A program made the translations under genes and the position numbers. Shown here one piece after another: positions 58,043 to 64,000 of a DNA stretch of 64,000 bases. Origin of the DNA: Sphingobium sp. TKS (GTDB lineage: Bacteria; Pseudomonadota; Alphaproteobacteria; Sphingomonadales; Sphingomonadaceae); contig NZ_CP005083.1 in assembly GCF_001563265.1 (NCBI RefSeq), forward strand, positions 4,095,001 through 4,159,000, in the 5' to 3' direction. Numbering within the stretch: the stretch's first letter is position 1; each line of letters opens with the position of its first letter. Under the pieces are notes generated by a model. It worked only from the letters and a program-made list of their open reading frames with translations. It had not been told where the DNA came from and made no database searches.

Positions 58043-58549
58043 TTAGATTCCGCCCAGATAATCGAGCTTGCCGACCGGCACCCCCGCCTGTCGCAGCAGC
58101 GCATAAGCGGTCGTCACATGGAAATAGAAATTGGGCAGGGCAAAGCCGAGCGCATGGCTGCGCCCGGTGAAGGCGAAATCGCCCCGCGGGGTCTTGAGGA
58201 TCACCTCGGCATCCTCCCGTCCGTCGATCCGTTCGCGGGGCACGGATTCCAGGAAGGCGATGGTCTTGGCGATCCGCTCCTGCAAATCGGCAAAGCTCCG
58301 TTCGGTGTCGGGCATCGGCGCCGGGTCGAGCGCGCCGATGCGGATGACCGCACCTTTGGCGCTGTCGCTGGCATATTGCACCTGCGCGCTGAGCGGGGCC
58401 ATGTCCTCGATCAGCCGCGCCAGCGTCAGCGTCAGCGGATCGATCCCCTTTTCGGCGGCATAAGCGGCCCCCTTGTCAAGAATCGCGGACAGATTGCGCA
58501 GACCCCGGATGAATAGAGGCACGGTCAGGTCATACAGGTCGGTCGCCAC
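58043..58549 (-). CDS. DUF1993 family protein
   Basis: A 168-residue member of DUF1993, a helical DinB-like family. Typical parts are LYDLTVPLFIRGLRNLSAILDKG and FALPNFYFHVTTAYALLRQAGVPVGKLDYLG. Histidines in the DinB metal positions may bind a metal. GTG 58549 is chosen because AGGAGAG lies five bases upstream and the family starts here; the frame extends to 58630. Confidence 0.88.
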   Translation of the reverse strand: MATDLYDLTVPLFIRGLRNLSAILDKGAAYAAEKGIDPLTLTLARLIEDMAPLSAQVQYASDSAKGAVIRIGALDPAPMPDTERSFADLQERIAKTIAFLESVPRERIDGREDAEVILKTPRGDFAFTGRSHALGFALPNFYFHVTTAYALLRQAGVPVGKLDYLGGI

Positions 58550-58655
58550 CAAGCTCTCCTCATCATCTTGAGGGGGCATCATATGGCTCCGACCGCCTCT
58601 GTCGATACCCGGCCGAAATAAAAGCTCCATGCCGGCGGGTCAGGGGGCAACCAAA

Positions 58656-59258
58656 TCAGGCAAGAGCGGGGCGCTCTGGCGGGGCGATGGTGAAGAAGGG
58701 CAAAGCGTGGTGCACGATCCAGCCGATCGTCGCCGCATAGAATATGGTGCCAAGCCCGACCGTGCCGCCCAACAGCCAGCCGATCGCCAGCACACCGATC
58801 TCGATCCCGGTCCGCACCCATTTGACCGGCAACCCGGTGCGACGGCAGAATCCGGTCATCAACCCGTCACGCGGCCCCGGCCCCAGTCCCGCGCCGATAT
58901 AGGCACCGCCCGCAATGCCGTTGAGGACGATCCCGGCCGCCAGCCAGGCAAAGCGCATGGCATAGCTTTCCGGCGTCGGCAGGATCAGGAGGCTCAGGTC
59001 CACCGCGGTTCCGATCACCAATATGTTGCAGACCGTACCGATGCCGGGCCGCTGGCGCAGCGGCCACCAGAGCAGCAGCACGATCGCGCCGATCAGATTG
59101 ACCGTCATGCCGAAGCTGAGCCCCAGGCGCGGTGCCAGTCCCTGATGCAGCACGTCCCAGGGGTCCAGCCCCAGATTGGCGCGCAGCATCAACGCCATGG
59201 AAAAGCCGTAGAGGCCAAGACCCCAGAAAAGCTGAAAGAGGCGGCGGTGCATCATCAT
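58656..59258 (-). CDS. YczE/DUF6198-like membrane protein
   Basis: A 200-residue protein with about five or six membrane helices (for example residues 8-28, 49-69, 77-97, 107-128, 150-172). The GLGLYGFSMALMLRANLGLDPWDVLHQGL N-terminus is typical of YczE-type proteins. These often stand next to a MocR-type regulator, as here (divergent gene at 59349). Its transport activity is unknown. Confidence 0.85.
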   Translation of the reverse strand: MMMHRRLFQLFWGLGLYGFSMALMLRANLGLDPWDVLHQGLAPRLGLSFGMTVNLIGAIVLLLWWPLRQRPGIGTVCNILVIGTAVDLSLLILPTPESYAMRFAWLAAGIVLNGIAGGAYIGAGLGPGPRDGLMTGFCRRTGLPVKWVRTGIEIGVLAIGWLLGGTVGLGTIFYAATIGWIVHHALPFFTIAPPERPALA

Positions 59259-59297
59259 GACGGTCGAAATCGTCCGAAATGGCCTTTTACAAAACAG

Positions 59298-59307
59298 CCA
59301 ATATTGG
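59298..59307. promoter_or_regulatory. Palindrome CCAATATTGG between yczE and mocR
   Basis: A perfect 10-bp palindrome in the 90-base divergent region, 40 bases from the yczE start and 42 from the mocR start. It could be a binding site for the MocR-like regulator. MocR proteins more often use direct repeats, so this is tentative. Confidence 0.3.
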
Positions 59308-59348
59308 ATAAGTGGCCCCCTTCACCCCTTGGATTGGAACTGATCGCC

Positions 59349-60812
59349 ATGTCCACTTCCCTGCTGCGACCCCCTTCCCTGCTCCGCCTGCTGGGCGCCT
59401 GGCGCGCCGGGGACAGCGCCGAGCCTGCCTATCGTCAATTGGCGCAGGCGCTGCGGATGCTGGTGCTGGACGGTCGCATCGGCCTCAATGTCCGCCTGCC
59501 GGGGGAACGGGAACTGGCTGCCGCACTGGGCCTCAGCCGCACGACCATCGCTGCCGCCTTCGACCGGCTGCGCGACGAAGGTTTTCTCGAGAGCCGGCAG
59601 GGGTCCGGCAGCGTCACGCGTTTGCCGCCCGGCCGGATGGAACAGACTTCGCCGGAGATCGACACGGTCAGCGGCGGCAATATCCTGAACTGGACCCATG
59701 CCGCCCTGCCCGCCGCGCCGGGAGTCGGCCGGGCCTATCAGGCGGCGGTGGAGGCACTTCCCACCTTTCTGGGCGAGTTGGGCTATGATCCGCTGGGCCT
59801 GCCGCCGCTGCGCCGGGCGATCGCCGCGCATTACGAACGGCGGGGATGCCCGACGAGTCCGGACCAGATCATCGTCACCAACGGCGCGCAGCAGGGATTT
59901 TCCCTGCTGCTTCATTGGCTGGCGGGGCCGGGAGACCGGGCAGTGATCGATCACCCGACCTATCATAATGCGATCCAGGCTCTGCAGCGCGCCCATGTCG
60001 TGCCGGTGCCGGTCGGCCTGCCCGCGCAGGGATGGGACATCGATGCGATGGAGGCGGCCTTCCGCCAGACAAGCCCACGTTTCGCCTATATCATCGCTGA
60101 TTTCCACAATCCCACCGGGCGCAGCATGGACCCGGCCACCCGCCGCGCGCTGGTGGCCGCCGCCATCCGATCGCACATGCCGCTGATCATCGACGAGACC
60201 ATGGTGGCGATGGGGCTGGACAATATGCCTCCGCCGCCGGTCGCGGTGCATGATCCTTCGGGCCGGCAGGTCATCACCCTGGGTTCCGCCAGCAAGATTT
60301 TCTGGGGCGGGCTGCGCGTCGGCTGGATTCGCGCCGATCCGCAGACCGTCGCGGCGCTGGGTCGCCTGCGCACCACGATGGACATGGCAAGCCCGGTGGT
60401 GGAGCAGCTTGCCGTCGCGCATCTGATCGACGGCGATGAGGGATTGGGCGCGCGGGCGGCCATGCTGCGGGGGCGTCGCGATCATCTTCTCGGGCTGATC
60501 GAACGGCACCTTCCTCACTGGCGCGCGGAATCCCCAGCGGGCGGCCTGTCGCTCTGGGCGGAACTGCCGCGTGGGGAGGCGACGGCGCTGGCCGCCATTG
60601 CCGAAAGCCATGGCGTGCGCGTGGCACCGGGGCCGCGCTTCGGGGTGAGCGGTGCATTTGAACGTTTCCTGCGCTTGCCTTTCACCCTGTCCGAGGAGCA
60701 GTTGACGGCGGGCGTGGAACGGCTGGCCGAAGCCGATGCGCGGCTTCACGCGCGCATGCCACGCGGCCGCGATTCACTGGCCGCCGCGCTGGAGGCGGAC
60801 CGGCTGATCTGA
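59349..60812 (+). CDS. MocR-type regulator (GntR HTH fused to aminotransferase domain)
   Basis: A 487-residue PLP-binding transcription factor. The N-terminal winged helix (residues about 20-95, LPGERELAAALGLSRTTIAAAFDRLRDEGFLESRQGSGS) is of the GntR type. The rest is a fold-type I aminotransferase with the PLP lysine in SASKIFWGGLRVGW. MocR proteins sense PLP or amino compounds. It is divergent from the yczE gene, which it probably controls. ATG 59349 is the family start; the frame upstream to 58629 is antisense to yczE. Confidence 0.9.
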   Translation: MSTSLLRPPSLLRLLGAWRAGDSAEPAYRQLAQALRMLVLDGRIGLNVRLPGERELAAALGLSRTTIAAAFDRLRDEGFLESRQGSGSVTRLPPGRMEQTSPEIDTVSGGNILNWTHAALPAAPGVGRAYQAAVEALPTFLGELGYDPLGLPPLRRAIAAHYERRGCPTSPDQIIVTNGAQQGFSLLLHWLAGPGDRAVIDHPTYHNAIQALQRAHVVPVPVGLPAQGWDIDAMEAAFRQTSPRFAYIIADFHNPTGRSMDPATRRALVAAAIRSHMPLIIDETMVAMGLDNMPPPPVAVHDPSGRQVITLGSASKIFWGGLRVGWIRADPQTVAALGRLRTTMDMASPVVEQLAVAHLIDGDEGLGARAAMLRGRRDHLLGLIERHLPHWRAESPAGGLSLWAELPRGEATALAAIAESHGVRVAPGPRFGVSGAFERFLRLPFTLSEEQLTAGVERLAEADARLHARMPRGRDSLAAALEADRLI

Positions 60813-60924
60813 GCTATGGCGGGAATTGGCTAACTCCAGCCCTTGCCCAATCTCAATATCTGGAACACATGAAAGGGACCGCCCGGCAAGCAGCCCCTTT
60901 TTGCTCATTCATATATCCAGCGTC

Positions 60925-61347
60925 TCAGGCGCTGAATTTCTCGCGCAGGGTGAGCATGGCGATGGCGGCCTTGGCCGCTTCGCCGCCCTTGTCTTTCTCG
61001 TCCTTTTTCGCGCGGGTCAGCGCCTGGGCTTCGTTTTCGACCGTCAATATGCCATTGCCGATCGGAATGCCGTCCATGCTGAGCGCCATCAGGCCGCGAG
61101 CGCTTTCGTTCGATACCACTTCGAAATGATAGGTTTCGCCGCGGATCACCACGCCGATGGCGATGAAGCCGTCATAGCGGCCGCTTTCCGCCGCCAGCGC
61201 CACCGCGCCGGGAATTTCCAGCGCGCCGGGAACCGTCACCACTTCATATTTATGCCCCTCATCCTCCAGCGCCGTGGTGGCGCCTTCGATCAGCAGGTCG
61301 TTGAGATGGTCGTAGAAGCGCGCTTCGACGATCAGGAATTTTGCCAT
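60925..61347 (-). CDS. ribH: 6,7-dimethyl-8-ribityllumazine synthase
   Basis: A 140-residue enzyme that joins the ribityl-pyrimidine and dihydroxybutanone phosphate in riboflavin synthesis. Family traits: [45 protein letters not shown], and [19 protein letters not shown] lies before ATG 61347. It is the last gene of ribD-ribE-ribB-ribH. Confidence 0.96.
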   Translation of the reverse strand: MAKFLIVEARFYDHLNDLLIEGATTALEDEGHKYEVVTVPGALEIPGAVALAAESGRYDGFIAIGVVIRGETYHFEVVSNESARGLMALSMDGIPIGNGILTVENEAQALTRAKKDEKDKGGEAAKAAIAMLTLREKFSA

Positions 61348-61357
61348 GGATGGTTCC

Positions 61358-62641
61358 TTAAAGCTCGATCGACCGCTGCCCAACCACGGCCAGGTCATAG
61401 CCGTCAAGCGCGATCAGGCTGTGATGGGTGTTGCTGATCAGGATCATGTCATGCACGCCGAGTTCGGCCAAAATCTGCGCGCCCACGCCATAGTCGCGCA
61501 ATTCGTCCATGCCCGTGCCGGGCTGACCGGCATGATGGCGCAGGATGCGGGTGACGACATCGCCCGGCGATTGGGGGGTAAGGGCAACGATGATGCCCGC
61601 CCCTTCCTCCGCGATGATCTCCATCGACTTGGCGAGCAGGCCGTTGCGCGGTCCAGTCGATCCGTAGACATCGTCAAGCAAGGAGAGCTGGTGCATGCGG
61701 ACCAGCGTCGGCTCATCGGACGAGACATTACCTTTTTGCAGCACAAGCTGCTCGGTCTGGGTCGCCTTGTTGTAGAAGCTGATCGCTCTCCAGTCGCCGC
61801 CCCACTGGCTGTTGAAGGTGGTTTCGGCGCGACGTTCGACCATATGGTCATGCCGGCGGCGATAGGCGATGAGGTCGCGGATCGTGCCGATCTTCATCTT
61901 GTGCTTCTGGGCGAAGGGGATCAGGTCGTCCAGCCGCGCCATGGTGCCGTCATCCTTCATCACCTCGCAGATGACGCCGGAGGGATTGAGGCCGGCAAGG
62001 CGGGCGACGTCCACCGCCGCTTCGGTATGGCCGGTGCGGACCAGCACGCCGCCATCCTTGGCCACCAGCGGGAAGACATGGCCGGGGGTGACGATATCGT
62101 CGCGGCTCTTGGACCCGTCGATCGCGACGGAAATGGTGCGGGCGCGGTCGGCGGCGCTGATGCCGGTGGTAACGCCCTCGCGCGCCTCGATCGACACGGT
62201 GAAGGCGGTTTCATGCCGCGTGCCATTGTTGCGGCTCATCAAACCCAGGCCCAGATGATCGACCCGGTCCTTGGTCAGCGCCAGGCAGATGAGGCCGCGG
62301 CCATGGGTGGCCATGAAGTTGATCGCGTCGGGCGTCGCCATCTGCGCGGGGATGACTAGGTCGCCCTCATTTTCCCGGTCCTCGTCATCGACCAGGATGA
62401 ACATGCGGCCGTTGCGGGCTTCGTTGATGATCTCTTCGGGGGAAGCGAGCGCGGTGCCGCCCTCGCGCTTGATGAGATAGCTTTCCAGCTTACCCAGTGT
62501 TTCGGCAGTCGGGTTCCAGTCCGCCTCGCCCAGCTTGCGCAGGGAATTGGCGTGAAGGCCCGCCGCGCGGGCAAGGCCGGATCGCGACATGCCCCCATCG
62601 GTGACGAGCGAGCGGACGGTATCGATAAGGGCTGACGACAT
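61358..62641 (-). CDS. ribB: HTH-fused 3,4-dihydroxy-2-butanone 4-phosphate synthase with RibA-like domain
   Basis: A 427-residue protein with three parts. Residues 1-58 form a helix-turn-helix ([20 protein letters not shown]) of the XRE/HTH_3 kind. Residues about 66-265 are DHBP synthase, with metal-binding [10 protein letters not shown] (85-94), [18 protein letters not shown] and [12 protein letters not shown]. Residues about 270-427 resemble GTP cyclohydrolase II, but the zinc cysteines of that enzyme are missing, so only DHBP synthase activity is expected. AAGGAG lies before ATG 62641. A palindrome in the putative promoter (62692-62709) may be its own operator. Confidence 0.92.
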   Translation of the reverse strand: MSSALIDTVRSLVTDGGMSRSGLARAAGLHANSLRKLGEADWNPTAETLGKLESYLIKREGGTALASPEEIINEARNGRMFILVDDEDRENEGDLVIPAQMATPDAINFMATHGRGLICLALTKDRVDHLGLGLMSRNNGTRHETAFTVSIEAREGVTTGISAADRARTISVAIDGSKSRDDIVTPGHVFPLVAKDGGVLVRTGHTEAAVDVARLAGLNPSGVICEVMKDDGTMARLDDLIPFAQKHKMKIGTIRDLIAYRRRHDHMVERRAETTFNSQWGGDWRAISFYNKATQTEQLVLQKGNVSSDEPTLVRMHQLSLLDDVYGSTGPRNGLLAKSMEIIAEEGAGIIVALTPQSPGDVVTRILRHHAGQPGTGMDELRDYGVGAQILAELGVHDMILISNTHHSLIALDGYDLAVVGQRSIEL

Positions 62642-62691
62642 GCTAACGACTCCTTCCCCGAGGCGGGGTCCGAAACGGAATGGTGTCGCAT

Positions 62692-62709
62692 ATCACATCA
62701 TGATGTGAT
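62692..62709 (-). promoter_or_regulatory. 18-bp palindromic operator in the ribB promoter
   Basis: ATCACATCATGATGTGAT is a perfect palindrome. On the minus strand it lies between a TTGCCA (-35-like) and TGATAT (-10-like) 16 bases apart. A third half-site, ATCACAT, lies at 62723-62729, overlapping the ribE stop codon. It is 51-68 bases before the ribB start. Confidence 0.6.
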
Positions 62710-62724
62710 TATGGCAAGAGATAA

Positions 62725-63339
62725 TCACATTGTGCCGCTGCGAAGGCTCTGCATGCGGTCGAGATAGCGCGCCAGCACGTCGATCTCCAGATTGAAGGCG
62801 CGGCCCGGTGTCAGGCTGTCCAGAGTCGTCGCGGCGGCAGTGTGGGGGATGATGTTCAGACCGAAATGGACGGAGCCATCGGCCTGGTCCTCCACCGTGT
62901 TGACGGTCAGCGAGATGCCGTCGACCGTGATCGATCCCTTGGCGGCCAGAGCGGGCGCCAGTTTCGCGGGCGCGGCGATCAGAAGGCGGGTCGAATCGCC
63001 TTCGCTGGTGGCGGACACCAGCGTGCCTACGCCGTCGACATGGCCGGTCACGATATGGCCGCCCAGTTCGTCCCCGACCTTGAGCGCGCGTTCGAGATTG
63101 AGGCGGCCGCCTTGTTCCCACAGGCCCGGCGCGGTGCGGGCGGCGGTTTCGGCCGACAGGTCCACCGCAAACCAGTCCGCGCCCTTTTCGACCACCGTCA
63201 GGCAGGCGCCGGAACAGGCGATGGATGCCCCGATGGCAACCGTTTCCATGTCATAGGAACAGCCGATCACCAGGCGCAGGTCGCCGCGCTGCTCATGGGT
63301 ACGGATGGTGCCGATGTCGGTGATGATGCCGGTGAACAT
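62725..63339 (-). CDS. ribE: Riboflavin synthase, alpha chain
   Basis: A 204-residue enzyme that dismutates two lumazines to riboflavin. It has the two similar barrel halves; signatures are MFTGIITDIGTI, SIACSGACLTV, GGHIVTGHVDGVG and KGSITVDGISLTVN. ATG 63339 is the family start; the longer frame to 63498 overlaps ribD. The stop codon lies in the operator-like ATCACAT repeat upstream of ribB. Confidence 0.96.
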   Translation of the reverse strand: MFTGIITDIGTIRTHEQRGDLRLVIGCSYDMETVAIGASIACSGACLTVVEKGADWFAVDLSAETAARTAPGLWEQGGRLNLERALKVGDELGGHIVTGHVDGVGTLVSATSEGDSTRLLIAAPAKLAPALAAKGSITVDGISLTVNTVEDQADGSVHFGLNIIPHTAAATTLDSLTPGRAFNLEIDVLARYLDRMQSLRSGTM

Positions 63340-63406
63340 GATCGCTGATCCATTTTTTCCCGTTCGGGCCGAGCCGGACGAACTTATGTTTGAGTTTTGC
63401 CGTGAT

Positions 63407-64000
63407 CTAGGCGCTACGCGTGCGAACGTAAACCTCCAGCCGGTCCTCGCCCAGCCGCCGTTCGTCGCTGAGCCGCCAGCGGCCATGGGCGTCGGCAAGA
63501 TCGGTCAGGCCGATATCGCCTATGCCCGCCAGCCCCGCCCCGATGACGATCGGCGCGCGATAGAGCAGCAGCCGATCGACCAGATCGGCGCGCAGAAAGG
63601 CGGCGGCGGTCTGCGCGCCACCCTCGACCAGCAGATGATCGACCTGGGGCAGAGTGGCGATGTCCTCCGGCGCGGCGATGCTTTCCCAGCCTTTGGGCAC
63701 GGCGGCATGGCTGAGCAGCACGCGTCGCGGCGAGCGATCCTCCAGCCCGGCCAGTCGCACGTCCAGGCGCGGCGCATCGGCGCGTAGCGTCCCGCCGCCG
63801 ACCAATATGGCGTCATGCCGCGCCCGTTCCATATGGGCATGGGCGCGGGCCGCATCGCCGGTGATCCAGCGGCTGGACCCGTCGGCCAGCGCGATCCGGC
63901 CGTCGAGCGACAGCCCAAGCTTGAGCGTGACGGCCGGCCGGCCCAGCGTCTCGCGCAGCACAAAACCGCGCATGGCGGCGGCGGCTTCCTGCGCCATCAG
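63407..64000 (-). CDS. ribD: Riboflavin biosynthesis protein RibD, C-terminal part
   Basis: The frame runs off the right edge of the window, so only the C-terminal 197 residues are seen. They are the reductase domain of the bifunctional deaminase/reductase: RPAVTLKLGLSLDGRIA, SRWITG, HDAILVGGGTLRADAPRLDVR and LLVEGGAQTAAAFL. The N-terminal deaminase domain is beyond the window. It is first in the rib run; 67 bases separate it from ribE. Confidence 0.93.
   Translation of the reverse strand: MMAQEAAAAMRGFVLRETLGRPAVTLKLGLSLDGRIALADGSSRWITGDAARAHAHMERARHDAILVGGGTLRADAPRLDVRLAGLEDRSPRRVLLSHAAVPKGWESIAAPEDIATLPQVDHLLVEGGAQTAAAFLRADLVDRLLLYRAPIVIGAGLAGIGDIGLTDLADAHGRWRLSDERRLGEDRLEVYVRTRSA

Noticed and set aside
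62642..62724. FMN riboswitch before ribB
   Set aside because: I looked for the conserved RFN element features and saw none in this gap. A palindrome is present instead. A riboswitch before ribD would be outside the window.

Overview
The window is a 64-kb piece of a high-GC alphaproteobacterial chromosome, most likely a sphingomonad (Sphingobium, Sphingomonas or Novosphingobium type). This is inferred from protein character (crtY-crtI-crtB carotenoid genes, TIGR01244/COQ9/DUF1993 proteins, a DmeF-type exporter, heparinase II/III next to rpe and rsmB) and from dispersed hairpin repeats of the kind common in these genomes. No database was searched. There is no rRNA operon, CRISPR array, phage or transposase gene; it looks like core chromosome carrying small non-autonomous repeats.

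Layout. 0-7 kb: the end of uppP, then glutamate synthase gltD-gltB with an intercistronic hairpin. 7-12 kb: tRNA-Leu(GAG), lptB-rpoN, a class IV aminotransferase, a MarR-type regulator with an N-terminal pseudo-receiver-like part, and tRNA-Val(UAC). 12-17 kb: small proteins, tldD, a DUF924 gene, then glnK-amtB behind a textbook sigma-54 promoter. 17-21.4 kb (minus): crtY-crtI-LOG-crtB. 21.4-22.7 kb: dmeR-dmeF metal efflux, divergent from crtY. 22.8-31 kb: an orphan 102-aa protein, an HI0933-type flavoprotein, a DUF442 protein, recQ, a serine hydrolase and a PhzF-like protein. 29.6-33.8 kb (minus): a tightly coupled run dnaJ-like, yihY, fabI, small secreted protein, aroC. 34-39 kb: pdxH, a dicarboxylate/amino-acid symporter, an FMN reductase, an aldose epimerase-like protein and two small genes. 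39-45 kb (minus): rpmI-rplT, a LysE exporter, a GIY-YIG gene, pheS-pheT and a TonB-like gene. 45-53 kb: AsmA-like, VOC, ssb, LysE, feoA-feoB, COQ9 and an ene-reductase. 53.5-58 kb (minus): rsmB, a PAS protein, rpe and heparinase II/III. 58-60.8 kb: DUF1993 and a divergent yczE/mocR pair. 60.9-64 kb (minus): riboflavin genes ribD-ribE-ribB-ribH.

Three observations stand out. First, ribB encodes a DNA-binding helix-turn-helix fused to DHBP synthase and a degenerate RibA domain; an 18-bp perfect palindrome lies in its apparent promoter, suggesting an enzyme that represses its own gene. Second, two copies of a 146/170-bp MITE-like element with perfect 20-bp terminal inverted repeats are each inserted at the TA of a stop codon, so that each neighbouring gene now ends with a TAG supplied by the element. 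Third, a lone GIY-YIG nuclease gene is bracketed by an inverted pair of palindromic repeats that differ only by a compensatory base-pair change; it lies between rplT and pheS, genes that are adjacent in many bacteria.

Functional links: RpoN, GlnK-AmtB and GltBD together cover sensing, uptake and assimilation of ammonium. LptB, UppP and AsmA-like proteins serve the envelope. FabI and AroC are house-keeping. Feo and Dme handle iron and cobalt/nickel.
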